A stretch of 64,000 bases of DNA from Toxorhynchites rutilus septentrionalis (taxonomy: Eukaryota > Arthropoda > Insecta > Diptera > Culicidae), in the NCBI RefSeq assembly GCF_029784135.1, contig NC_073744.1, positions 9,726,929 through 9,790,928 on the forward strand, given 5' to 3'. Below are positions 12,048-23,812 of the stretch, piece after piece. The notes under the pieces are model-generated. The model was not told the DNA's origin and searched no databases. It saw only the letters and a list, made by a program, of their open reading frames with translations. Within the stretch, counting starts at the first letter, position 1. Each line of letters opens with the position of its first letter. A program made the translations under genes and the position numbers.

Positions 12048-15000
12048 TATTCAGGAAACAATGACTCCTGGTAATTTTTCTTCAGATTACATAAAAAATT
12101 ATGTAACATATTTCAAGGAAGGCCCCACCCCATCTTCAAACGGGGTTGCAATTGCAATTAAAACCGGGTCCCCCCATAAACTCCTTAAACTCCACACTTC
12201 AATGCAAGCAATAGGAATTTTATCTGAATTCCCAATTGCAGTTACAGTTGTTAGCCTGTACATCCCACATCATTCTGACTTGGCTACATTTGGTGGTCAA
12301 CTGGATCGCCCCCCATTTATAATTACGGGTGATCTTAACGCTCACTCTCATACTTGGGGTAGTACACACCTCGATCGAAGAGGAGAGATAATTGAGGATT
12401 TCACTTCTGATCACTCCCTTCACATTTGGAATAATGGTCAACATACCAGATTACACTCTTCTAATGGTCTCACAACCGCCATTGATCTCACTATCGCTTC
12501 TAGTCAACTTGTTTCGAAGCTATTATGGAACGTTTATGAAGACAACTGTAATAGTGATCACTTCCCCATTATTATTTCCCTTGGTAAGTCTTCTCCGGAA
12601 GTACCCACTAGACCAAGGTGGAAATTTGAATTCGCACATTGGACTAGTTACCAGTTAGGTACCGAAAACCGCCTCTTAGCCAGACAGGATTGGTCTGCAG
12701 AAAGCTTTTCTCAGACCATCCTTGAAATTGCTTTATTGCACATACCAAGAACCAGTGGAAATCCTGGAAAAAAGTGCGTCCCTTGGTGGACCCCTGAGGT
12801 CGGAACTGCTATTAAATGCAGAAGAAAGGCGTTAAGAAAATTGAGGAACACCAACTCAAACAGTCCGCTCAAGCCTATTCTATTGAAGGAATTCCAGAAG
12901 GCGCGAAGCGAAGCTAGGTCTGCCATTTTCAGAGACAAACAGGACAATTGGGCCAAGTTTGTCGAAGACATCAACCCTCAAACGTCATCAAAAGAGTTGT
13001 GGAGCAAAATTGGAAGGCTAAACGGCAAAAAGAGAAGAAACCAATACAATCTCCTTATTGATGGTCAATATACTATTGACCGTAAAACAATAGCAGAAGC
13101 TTTTGGAGAACATTTTGCCAAAGCCTCGTCCAACCATAACTACAAATGTCTTTTCCAAACCAGAAAAGCCGAATGTGAAAATGAACTCGTTGACTTCAAC
13201 TCCGATTCTGAGTTTGATTACAACAGGGATTTTTCCATCATCGATCTTGAATGGGCACTTGGTAGAGCGAAAGAAGGCTGTGCAGGACCAGACGAGATTA
13301 GCTATCCTTTGTTGAGAAATCTGACCTACCTTGGAAAAAAAGTCTTATTGAAACTTTACAATAAGGTATGGTCCAGCGGGAATATTCCCAATTGCTGGAA
13401 AGAAGGTCTGATAGTTTCACTTCCGAAACCAGACAAAAACCAACATCTACTTGACAATTTCCGACCTATAACTCTTTTGAGTTGTGTCGGAAAAGTTCTA
13501 GAAAGGATAGTTAATCGACGCTTAAAGACCTTAGAGTCTAATAAGCTACTAGATCCAAGACAGTTCGCTTTTCGTGCGGGAAAATGCACAGAAGACCACC
13601 TCGAAGAATTAGAGGCTATTGTACATGACGTTATCGAGAAAGATCACCACGCAGATGTGGCCTCACTTGATCTTAGCAAGGCATTTGATAGAGCATGGAG
13701 GTACCCAGTATTGAGGAGTCTCTTCGACTGGGGGATCCGTGGAAGACTAGGTTTTTATATTAAAAGTTTCCTAGAAAATAGAACCTTTAGAACCATAGTC
13801 AACAACACAAAATCTTCACTAAAAATCCAAGAAAATGGAATTCCCCAGGGCTCGGTTATATCACCAACCCTCTTCTTGGTCATTATGCAATCCCTTTTTG
13901 CAAAAATTCCTGATAATGTAAAAATCCTTGTTTATGCAGATGACATTGTGCTAGTTTCAGTTAGCGTCGCTGCTTCAGCAACAAGGAAAAGACTTCAGAG
14001 AGCAATTGATTCCGTTCTAGACTGGGCCCAAAATCTTGGTTTCGAAATATCTCCGGAAAGTTCTGAAGTTCTTCTTATATGCAGTCCAAAAGCTCACTTC
14101 AAAACTTCCAACCCCAAAATTTTCGAAACCCAAATCCCCTCAGTCAAAACTCTTAAAATACTCGGAGTAACCTTTGACAAGAAACTTAGTTTCATGCCAC
14201 ATGCTCAGGCGATCAAAAAAGAAGCCCGAAATAGATTAAATTTATTGAAGGCAATTTCTGGCAACCTAGTTTCCGGACATAGGAAATCTCTTTTAAGGAT
14301 AGTAAACGCGTGGTTAATTCCAAAAATTCTCTATGGAATAAGCATCTTCAGCAGAGGTGGCGAAAAACCGCTTAAAACGATCGAACCGGTATATAATAAG
14401 GCAATAAAGATAGCCATCGGTGCCTTTGTTACAAGTCCCACTCTCGCTGTTATGGCGGAAAGTGGGCAGCTACCATTCGATCGGCTCGTTACGAAGATTG
14501 TAACCGATAGAGCTATCCGTTACCTTTCAATTCCTGACCGCGACCATGATGTCCCATTAATATCTCGGGCGAAGGACCGATTCAAAGAACACACCAATCA
14601 GGATCTTCCCGATATATGTGTACATTCGACGGTTATGGAAAGGAATTGGAATGTGAAACCGCCGAACGTCAACCTTGATTTACTCGAGGAAGTTCGTGCA
14701 GGAGATCTCCAATCAAAAGTAAAGGCATGTTTCAATCACCTCGTAGAAACAAAATTCCAGTTTGAACATCAAGTTTACACTGATGGTTCTGTAAGCACTG
14801 ACGGTGTCGGTTGTGGAATTTTTGATAACCAATACACTGGTAGCTTCTCGCTTCCTCCTCAATGCACAATTTTTAGCGCAGAAGCTTTTTCGCTTCTAAT
14901 CGCTATCCAAGAGTGCACACATGATTCTCTTCCTACTGTTGTATTTTCTGATTCCGCGAGCTGTCTCCAGGCTCTTCAAAAAGGTAAAAACCTTCACCCA

Positions 15001-15665
15001 TGGATCATTGCAATAGAAGAAGCTGCTTCTGACAAAAATATTACCTTCTGCTGGGTTCCCGGTCATACCGGAATTCGTGGAAATACTGCCGCCGACAAAT
15101 TAGCCGGTAGGGACAGAACTCAAGAACCCCCTAATATACCCATTCCTCACTCTGATGCGAAACTTTTGGTAAAACAACAGATCCGCCAAAGTTGGGACAT
15201 AGCCTGGAGAAATAGCAGATCAACTTTTCTTCAAAGAATTAAAAACAACACTCTTCCATGGCATGACAGAAACAACAGTAAGGAAAGACGGCTTCTCACC
15301 CGTCTTCGAATCGGCCATACAAAGGTCACTCATACATTTCTTTTTTAAAGAAATAAAGAAAAACCACAATGCTCTTGCAACGAGGCTCCCATCTCTGTAA
15401 GTCACTTGCTACTGGATTGCCAACATACGAAGGATGCTAGAATTAGGAATAATATTGGACAGAACCTAAGGGACATATTAAGTAATGATGACACTCAGGA
15501 GAATAACTTAATTGAATTTTTGAAAGAAACAGAACTTTACAAGAAAATATAGAACATTTGAAACAAAAATAATAAAAATAGTAGAAAAGAAAATCGGAGA
15601 CGAATGAATTGTTAGATTTAAAGTCTCCGTAAACAAAGAAAAAGAAGAAGAAGAACATTGCAAAT

Positions 15666-16434
15666 ATAAGCAAGTCGGGGGCAGGCATTTTTATATTGCA
15701 AGTAAGGTGAGTGATACGATTAATTCTAGCAAATAAAATTAAAATTTGGAACTTAAATGTTGGTTGCTTCGTGAAATTTCATATCAATGATCGATCGTGT
15801 ATTGTAAAAAAAATTAGCACAAGTGTAAGTGTAAAATTGTATATGGCAGCAGTTGTGTGAAAAATGACTTGATGTAAGGAAAGGTTTATTTCAATTTTCA
15901 TAAATCAAAACCAAGGTGTGCTCCCGCTCGAGAACGGGTCGTTTGATTTAAGCCTGTCTGTTTTGTTGTGTTTATTTTCGCCCAAAGAAAGTTTATACGG
16001 CGAGAAATATTAGAAAAAGTGATTTCCCATATACTCTACATATAGTATAAGGTGCCATTAGTCCAATTAAAATTTGCATTGGGTTGAATAAACACTCAGA
16101 AAGTAAAAGTTATAAAAGAAAATTACCTTTTCCATTTCAAATATTTTTTCTCTATATTAAAGCAAGATGTTTTTACTGATGAGAAAAATTGATAATTGTG
16201 TTCGGTATTGGTAATTATCTTATATTACATTGGTGAGTTGTTTTTTTTTCTTCATTTCATCCATACATATCACAGGAGGCATCTCATCTAGGATCACAGA
16301 GGGCGGTTTTCATCATATCCCATTCTTCGGTATCTTTTATCTGATACGCACCATCCAACGACTGTTTACCATTCTTCTGTCATCTTCACTCGGTAAACAC
16401 TGGTGGAGTGAACAAACAATATCCAATAACCAAA
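15666..16434. other. No supported gene
   Basis: AT-rich sequence after the LINE. I see no domain or repeat I can name. Confidence 0.35.
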
Positions 16435-16560
16435 CTAAACGGCCCTTTTCAGGAGTTTAACGATGTAATTCTTCAAACATATCCAAAATCAACAGAAAGC
16501 CTAACGGAATCCTACGTCAACTATGCGGTCGTGTACTATGACTTTTTTAGAAAGTGCTAC
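16435..16560 (+). repeat. Fragment of histone-derived repeat with broken 3' stem-loop
   Basis: AAACGGCCCTTTTCAGG at 16438-16454 is followed by the phrase ending in CCTACGTCAACTATGCGG, matching 53159-53276 in the palindrome. The right half of the stem (GGCC) and about 20 bases downstream are missing, so the histone-type hairpin is destroyed here. It is an older, diverged copy of the family at 51.9-53.3 kb. Confidence 0.6.
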
Positions 16561-17389
16561 AGCTCCTATCCGTGATGACACATGTACAGTAGGGTACCAA
16601 TGTATGGGAAAAAATCGACCCTAAAATTTTCAAAAAGATACCTTGTGCAAAATGTTTACCACCTCGAAAAACTTAACACGTTGAGCGAAAAACTTAACAC
16701 GTTGATTTTTTCTTGTTGCGCTTTCCATTCAGCCAGGGATGCCAGGTGATTTTTTCAAATGTCTTCACATGGTACGAAAAAAATTGTAATGGGTTGTATC
16801 TAGGACACGACCGCAGTTATCGACGTAGAACTATGGAATTATATTATTTAATCCACTTGTTTATCACTTTGGGTATTATTTTAGAGTGCATCGAAATTTT
16901 TGTAATATCTTTTTAGCTATTTAATTTTTTATTACTTCAGTAGACTCGAAAGAGTCGAGTAGAGTCGAAGCTATCAGCACTTATCGTTTATTTGGTTCAA
17001 CTCGCATCAGACTTTCACCTTCCCTCTCAGATATCGATCACAAACTATGAACCCTTTTGTTCACATATTCCGCTTGAGATGTGATCGAACCCCACAACAT
17101 GCAACGGCTGGAATTTGAAAGCATTCTTTCATGAAATATCTAAATAAATGCAGTGTATATCTATATTCCAAAATTCTGGATACTCTTCCATATCCGCACT
17201 AGCACGAAAAATTCTTGTATGCTGTTCTTCTTTGTTGTAGCACACCTCGATACAGAGGGTTTCCTCTCCTTGTATTGAGCTGTGTGTGTATATGTGTGTG
17301 AAATCAGCATTAGGCATGAATGATATCCGCTCGTTGTGTTATGCCAGCTCACTCGCTTCTGTGTTTTCATTCTATTTTATTTTTGGTTT
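16561..17389. other. Repeat debris, no supported gene
   Basis: Contains AGGGATGCCAGGTGATTTT near 16735 and a diverged GACACGACCGCAG / GACGTAGAAC pair near 16806, both fragments of dispersed families seen elsewhere in the window. No coding frame is supported. Confidence 0.4.
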
Positions 17390-17760
17390 CCGCCTCTAGC
17401 TTTGAGAAGGGCCCTTGTGGAAAGAAACTCTGTTCCATACTCCTCCTTCACCCGACAAGAAAACAATCCTCTCCCACTCGACGCTTTCCGGCAACCATGT
17501 TGCTTCGATGACCACCAAACGAGAAGTGGTGTGGCTTCAAGGAAGGAAGGAAGGTATTGTATTATAGAGACTTTAAACTTTTGCAGTTCATTCGTCTCTA
17601 GCCTTGAGAGAGGCCCTTTGAAAACTCTACTCTATTCTACTCCAGCTCTACCACCTCCGCCCTCTTGCCTTGAGAAAGGCACTCGATCCCTCGCCGTCCA
17701 GCTCGTCCAGCAACGATGTTGTCCAGTCGGTGTCCACACAAAGAATGTGTGTGGCTTCAA
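17390..17760 (+). repeat. Diverged tandem repeat with TTGAGA-GGC phrase
   Basis: Three related phrases (TTTGAGAAGGGCCC near 17400, CTTGAGAGAGGCCC near 17600 and CTTGAGAAAGGCACTCG near 17673) precede similar stretches ending in GTGTGGCTTCAA at 17528-17540 and 17748-17760. This looks like two to three diverged units of a repeat. The 165-aa open frame across it is most likely a by-product. Confidence 0.5.
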
Positions 17761-17839
17761 ATCGCGGATGGCATATTTAAACCAAATATGTGGAAAACAG
17801 GCAGAAACGAATGTATCAGTTGCTCGTTGTTGACAGCTC

Positions 17840-18120
17840 TGTTCGGGAATGCACACAAATCGGCAGAACTAATGTATGGGAAAATGGGAATGCTTCCAGT
17901 TTTCATTAATTTAAACTGTTTAAACATTAGTGGATTGTACTGTATAGTATAGTATCAAACAAATCTTAGAGAATTTCCGATTCCATTGGTGTGCAAAGTA
18001 TCAGAATATGTTCGCTGTGAAGATAGTTATTAACGTTAACTTTATTTCATAAAAACGTGACCTGTTTTCTGATTCGGCACCCTTCCTGAAAGACGTAGTT
18101 CTACGTCAAAAATGTCTTCA
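17840..18120 (+). repeat. About 280-bp dispersed repeat, copy 1
   Basis: Aligns by eye with 31325-31600. Shared strings include ATGGGAATGCTTCCA, TAGTTATTAACGTTAA and TTTCATAAAAACGTGACCTG. The copies are diverged by many substitutions. Both end next to a GACGTAG...TACGTC-type palindromic string. There is no coding capacity. Confidence 0.65.
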
Positions 18121-21100
18121 AATGTCTTCACAATCATGTCGAAGAAAACTCAAATTCATAACTTGCTTTTGAACCAAGTTTGATAGCTTTTTCAATGTTT
18201 ATTCCAATTGGCATTCTTATATAGCACATTTGGAATAACAATAAATGTGAACGAAGAATATATTCCGCAATTGCGAACTAAATTTTAAGACTTTAGAAAC
18301 GATAACTAGTTTGATATACGGTTGATTGAGCAAATATCACGAACTAGCGAATGACACTGAGACAAAAGCCCTACTTATTTTGATAATATTTTCGGCCAAT
18401 GTTGTCCTGATTCTTTCTGAAGAAGACAACTGCGGCAGCAGTTATCAAAACAGCGGCCTTGATAAACCCTCAAACTTCCGTCAATTAGTAGCCATAATGA
18501 TTTGATGCACCAATTTCCTCAATCCGTTGAAACAGGTAATAGACAGGGCTTGGGTAACGAATTCAGGCTACTCTAGTGACTCAGATATAACTTGGCCCCA
18601 GCTGTTGGATGTCAGAAGGCGTGATGGGAAATTTCTGTATTTATTGCTAAGGTCGTTTGTGAGACACTTTTTGATAATTAAACATTCATCAGCTACTGTT
18701 GAGCAAATATTTTCGCTCTACAATGTCAGAAAACATAGTTCAGTTCAATGTTCGGTTGATTCCCACAATGATGAACTCTATTTTGAAAGCAAAGAACTAT
18801 GTATCGGCTCAAGGAGGAGCATCAAGAATGAAAATGACGGAAAATTTGAAGGCAAAGCAAACAACAAAATCACGTATAAACATCATATAATTTAGAGGAT
18901 TATGAGAAAACGTTTTAATAATTTATTTTGTTGTATTGATACGACTTTAATAACCCACAAATAAGAAAAATAAATTCACAATGAAACTAAACCTTTCTTT
19001 TCATTTTTTCCGTTAGTTTTTTGATACAATTTTTTTTTCTGAAAATATAGATATACATATTTTTTTAGAAAATTTTATAGAATGAAATGTGGTAACCTTG
19101 GTTACACTTACGCGAATCGTAACATATTTTTTCTCTTTGAAATGGATTTTGATTTTTTTTTTTTTCATTTTCATCTTCCCAAGTACAAGACTAAACCTAA
19201 ACAGCCTCACGGAGCAGCAACAGAAAATTGTCGGCAATCGTTGAAGCAGCACCATTTACGTATTCCGGAAGGATGTAATACAACCTACTACAGTATTTGT
19301 GTTATAACGAGGTTAACGTTATCTGGTGCAGGTGAGTATTTTGTCCAATTTTACGCCAATATAATTTATAAAAACCCTTTATGTACTTCTCAGCAGTGAT
19401 ACTTGATCCACCAAAATCACTACAACAAGGTCGAATTCGTGACTATTGAGCTAGGCACAAACGAGCGAAATACCAGAACGGCTGATCAACACATGGAAGC
19501 ACCCATCATTCAGGCCACCCAACACCAAAAAAAAAATCGCAATCGCACCCCAATCGTGCTGAAGCACCGATGGACAGTTTAATTAAATCGTATCACCTTA
19601 TTGCGATACATATATCTTGGTCGCCACTATTGTCAATTGTAAAACAATTGTAAAATAGTAAAAAACATGACAATTGTTAAGAAAATAAATTAATGAAGTA
19701 AAGCTATTAATGCATGGTTAAAGATTGAAGGGTGAACCTAAAATATATGGAAGTTTGAAGAAAAAATGAGATTGAGACGAAAGAAAGTGAAGTTAGTCCA
19801 CACGTAGAATTGATATATTTCGTTACAATAATTGGAAGAACAAAAGAGGCTGAGAGCAAAAAAAAAACGGATTGAAAGCTGTAGTACAAACTTTTTGTGT
19901 CTGTTGATAGGATTGTTTCGCAAGCATGTATCTTTTACTTCGTATATTTAAGATTTGAGCCAATCAAAATAAAAAAACACAACCTGCAAAAAAGTAGTTT
20001 GGAACTGATCAAGACTTTTGAAATTCGTCTCAACGAATGGAAAGAATATTAAAAAAAAAATCGGATACCCCCATACCGGAGACATAAAAAACGATGCATA
20101 TGAAAATATTGACAATAAAATTGAGAATCTTTTTGCTTAAACCGTACCAACCCAAATGACAATTAAAATTATATTTTCTTCTCATATCTATTGTTAATTG
20201 TATCTGCTTTGAAATCGACATTATTTTGACGAACGCCATGCCCACGTGCGATGGGTCTTTTTGTGCACGGAATAAAAAACAAAGTACAAAAAATTAGAAT
20301 ATCATAGGAATTCTTGTGTGATTTTAGAAACGCTGTAATTTCGTTATCATTTTTTGCATGTAAATATATAGCACTATAAAGCTTCAAGTTTCTACTGGAA
20401 TATCGTAGGTACATATTTTGAACTTGATGTGTATGTATATGCATAGTGGGCAAAACACGCGAGAGAATAGAAATTATTATGAAGTTTTTCTAGACTCAAA
20501 AACATATGCCCAATTAAGTCAACAGCAAATCCAAATAACTTAATTTATTAGCTTTTCGTTCAATTCCTGGATCGTTCCAGTAAACAATTTTTATCTCTTG
20601 TGTTAACAGATAAATGTTTAGTCTACAGTATTCCCTAAACCCTTGTAACATTTTCATTCTTGATTGCTCAGAATTTTGAAAATTACACACAATGTGTTGA
20701 TTAGAGTTCATTTGTTCCATTTAATTGCATTTAAAACAAACACATGTAAACGAAAGTTACGAATCGTTCATTCTGAGAGTCACGAGTCCTCTAATTTACT
20801 CCAAACTATGAAAAGTCGGCTAGAAAAACTGCTGATCGCATCAATATGAAACGTTCTCATATGTTCAAAGAATACACTAGGCCAAAAATTTACCTGCAAG
20901 CATTAGAACTTTCTTCGATATTTGCAGAATCACAGCAGATTTTGTAAAACAGTATAAATATCCTGTTTTTGGCACTTTTTTTAAGTTGACGCATAAGATT
21001 AAAATAATTTTTTTTTGATCAAAGTAACAAATTATCCTTGTGCAAATTTTATTGGAGTTTTCAAAACTGCCTTTCGGTCCGATGATTGTTTATTAAATAA

Positions 21101-21644
21101 TTCATCATCAAAGACGAAGGAGTAATTTTTCTTTCAAACTGAAATATCTCTGTATGGAAAGGTCCTACAGGAACGTTCTTGGAACCAAATGAAAGCTGGT
21201 TGATGACGGATTTAGACCGTTAAATGGTAAACAAAAAATTGTGTTAGTCCAGAAAATCTTTGAAAAAACACTAAAATCGATTTTTCATTTCTTCCCGATA
21301 TTGTTGCCCACTACTTCTGCACACACCAAGATAGAAATACGTACGTAAAATATTCTGATACCTGAAAGTATGCGTTGATTTTTCACGAGGTTACAGCATG
21401 TCGAAAATCACCTCAAATTTCCGACATCGCACTCTGTTCCTCTAATTTTTTTTTGTCGAGTGTATTTTCTCCTTAAGCTTCTCCTCGCCTATTGCAACCG
21501 AAATCACTTCCTCATTCCGCACCTTTATCCAACAGAGAAGTACGCTCGAGAAAAATAAAATAGAAGAATAAAATGCGACATCGAAATTTTTAAGTGAAAT
21601 TTTACCGATGAGCATTTCCAAATGGGCATTTTGAAAACCACATA
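18121..21644. other. AT-rich intergenic sequence, no supported gene
   Basis: Long AT-rich stretch. The frames at 18527-18895 and 20169-20453 have no recognisable domain, start context or repeat partner. A GTGAGT donor-like string near 19330 is isolated. Confidence 0.4.
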
Positions 21645-22942
21645 AAGGGTGTGTCACATCAAATTGCATCACGGAAAAAACGCAGTAGAAATTTAATTTT
21701 TAGGAATTATATCTTCAGCTTTCGCTTATAATCAGATAAGAGTGTATAGATCACGTTGGCCATGCTTCACTGTCAATTTCTCGTAAATTTGGAAATATGT
21801 CGTCGAACGAAAAAGAGCGTCTTGAATTAATCCTGCGCACTCATTTCGAGAATCCGGAGTTGTCACATCGGGACATCGGTAAGATGCTGGGAATCGTCCA
21901 ATCCACGGCCAGAAGAGTACTAAAACGATACTTCGAGAACCTAACCATCGACCGGAAGGTGAAGAACGGCAAAAATGGATGCTCCGTCAGTGAAAAAGAT
22001 CACAAGCGCGTAGTTAAGCAGTTTAGACGTGATCCGAGAAGTTCGGTCCGGGATGTCGCCAATAAGCTGAATTTGTCAAGTTCATTCGTCCAGCGGACCA
22101 AGCAGCGGGAGGGCCTGCGTACATACAAGGTTCAGAAGGCTCCTAATCGCGACGAAAGGCAAAACATGGTGGGGAAGACGCGAGCCCAGAAGCTGTACAC
22201 CGAAATGCTGACGAAGCCGCATTGCCTGGTAATGGACGACGAAACCTACGTCAAAGCGGACTTTCGTCAGCTGCCGGGCCTGTTGTTCTTCTCCGCAGAG
22301 GACAAATTCAGCGTTCCGGAGGAGTTTCGCAAGCATAAACTATCCAAGTTTGTCAAAAAGTACATGGTGTGGCAAGCGATCTGCTCTTGCGGAAAGCGGA
22401 GCGCCCCCTTCGTGATGACCGGCACGGTAAACGGGCAGGTTTACCTTAAGGAGTGCCTACAGAAGCGCTTATTACCACTATTGAAGCAGCACGAAGGCCC
22501 GACCACCTTCTGGCCGGATCTCGCTTCGTGCCACTATTCAAAGGACGTGTTGGAGTGGTACGAAGCCAACGGGGTCACCTTCGTGCCAAAGGAAATGAAC
22601 CCGCCCAACGCGCCGGAGCTTCGCCCAATAGAGAAATATTGGGCGATTATGAAGCAGGCCCTCCGGAAGAACCCAAAAGTTGTCAAATCGGAGGCGGACT
22701 TCAAGAGAAAATGGATTTCTGTTAAAAAAAAACTACAACCTGACGTTGTACAGAACCTTATGGACGGGGTAAAGAGGAAGGTGCGAGCATACGGGGTTGG
22801 GCTCGAAGTATGAATAAAAAGAAAATGCCAAAAGTTGTTTAATAGTTTTTATTTTACTAACTAAAATTTTCAAAAGAATCGGTCTACTGGGCGAATTTCT
22901 ACAGCGTTTTTTCCGTGATGCAATTTGATGTGACACACCCTT
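21645..22942 (+). mobile_element. DD37E transposon (ITmD37E type), intact copy
   Basis: Ends are inverted repeats beginning AAGGGTGTGTCACATCAAAT (about 30 bp), flanked by TA at 21643-21644 and 22943-22944. The 1298-bp element has one intact transposase. A second, inverted copy with the same ends lies at 23813-25109, about 870 bp away. Confidence 0.93.
21797..22813 (+). CDS. DD37E transposase (ITmD37E type)
   Basis: 338 residues, uninterrupted. Residues 1-115 contain two helix-turn-helix-like segments (RDIGKMLGIVQSTARRVL and VRDVANKLNLSSSFVQR) for binding the terminal repeats. The catalytic part has MDDETYVK near 147, WPDLASCHY with Asp 241, and RPIEKYW with Glu 279. The gap is 37 residues, giving DD37E. 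The length fits complete Tc1/mariner-group transposases. The ATG at 21797 is the first in frame after the left terminal repeat and gives a normal N-terminus. It may be the source of activity for its mutated neighbour, which shares the ends. It is likely active judging from the open frame, but that is untested. Confidence 0.93.
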   Translation: MSSNEKERLELILRTHFENPELSHRDIGKMLGIVQSTARRVLKRYFENLTIDRKVKNGKNGCSVSEKDHKRVVKQFRRDPRSSVRDVANKLNLSSSFVQRTKQREGLRTYKVQKAPNRDERQNMVGKTRAQKLYTEMLTKPHCLVMDDETYVKADFRQLPGLLFFSAEDKFSVPEEFRKHKLSKFVKKYMVWQAICSCGKRSAPFVMTGTVNGQVYLKECLQKRLLPLLKQHEGPTTFWPDLASCHYSKDVLEWYEANGVTFVPKEMNPPNAPELRPIEKYWAIMKQALRKNPKVVKSEADFKRKWISVKKKLQPDVVQNLMDGVKRKVRAYGVGLEV

Positions 22943-22944
22943 TA

Positions 22945-23810
22945 TAACGAATATATTTCAAGAGAGTTTGTATTTTATCGTTCAGATCTGTAAAATGTAT
23001 CTAAATGATGATTTTCACAGCGAAACATACAAATGCGTACCTTTTATTATCCCTTATATCCTTCTTATATATAAATATATCTTATATCCTTCTTATATAT
23101 AAAGATATGCATAGTAAATTTTCTCGATTTTTTCCAATCATCTCAAATATTTTCCAAAGTACTCTATCATTCTAATTTGGGTGAAGATAAACTCACAAAA
23201 TATATGGACGACGTAGATCTGATCAGCCGTTCTCCCGTGATGATGAGTTATACGTACGTGGGAGAACTCTATTTCATATATAAAGATTAGTGTATTGTTC
23301 TCGCAAAGGCAAGAAAAAATCGTTGCTTCTCGAAATGATTCTACAAGAGCACGGAAGCCATTAAACCTTTTCAGAGTCCCCAGAACTTTTCACTAAAGTG
23401 TTATTTATGAAATTCCGACGTATTCGCAAATAGTATGCGAAATGATAAACCAACAAATTTAAAAAAAAAAAGATTGCGTAGTCCTACGTCCTAAGCGGTC
23501 GTGTCTCGGATAAAACACCTCGAATTTTTTTTTAAAAAAAATTGATTTATAAAGAAAAGTTTTAAATCTATCTCCATGTATTTTTCTGAACAATTATACA
23601 ATAAAGTAATATAGTTTTTTCACATTCATGGTAATAAACTTTGAAATATCTAGTAAACGCATCAATGTAAAATGTAAATCTGTAAACAAACATTGAGGAA
23701 CGAACGAACGTGGTGAAATATAGAGGTTTTAAACTTTTCAGTAATTGTGAGGATACTTTTCGTGTCGTATTAACATATTCGAAACTATCTTTGGCATCCC
23801 TGGATATGAT
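22945..23810. other. Spacer between the two inverted DD37E copies
   Basis: AT-rich. Contains a GTCCTACGTCC...GCGGTCGTGTCTCGGA phrase near 23480-23515, a fragment of the GACGTAGGATTACGTC family, and TTGGCATCCCTGG near 23791. No gene is supported. Confidence 0.45.
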
Positions 23811-23812
23811 TA

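Larger units (their letters stand above)
10610..15552 (+). pseudogene. LINE ORF2: endonuclease-reverse transcriptase-RNase H, split by a mariner
   Basis: ATG at 10610 opens the AP-endonuclease domain (QWNVRGLRS). The frame is cut at 10745 by the transposon and resumes in the same frame at 12050 with QETM, so the mariner sits at a TA inside the endonuclease. Downstream motifs are GDLNAHSHTWGS and SDHFPI (endonuclease), YADDIVLV (reverse transcriptase, codons near 13934), and DGS, AEAF, DSAS and GHTGIRGNTAAD (RNase H, about 14780-15110). A TAA at 15346-15348 ends the frame early; the second copy near 25.9 kb has a CAA glutamine codon there, and beyond it the frame stays open through a Cys/His motif to TAG at 15550-15552. 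Enzymatic roles are target-primed reverse transcription and RNA-strand removal. Confidence 0.85.
8813..15654 (+). mobile_element. Near full-length I-clade non-LTR retrotransposon (LINE)
   Basis: Flanked by direct repeats ACATTGCAAAT at 8802-8812 and 15655-15665, an 11-bp target-site duplication. It contains a gag-like ORF1 with zinc knuckles, then ORF2 with AP endonuclease, reverse transcriptase and RNase H, the order seen in the I-factor clade. It ends in an A-rich AAG-repeat tail. Without the 1302-bp mariner insert the element is about 5.5 kb, close to the Drosophila I factor. ORF1 and ORF2 each carry one nonsense codon, so this copy is young but inactive. Confidence 0.88.

Noticed and set aside
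17336..17833. 165-residue frame over the TTGAGA-GGC repeats
   Set aside because: It runs across diverged tandem repeat units with no domain; most likely repeat by-product.
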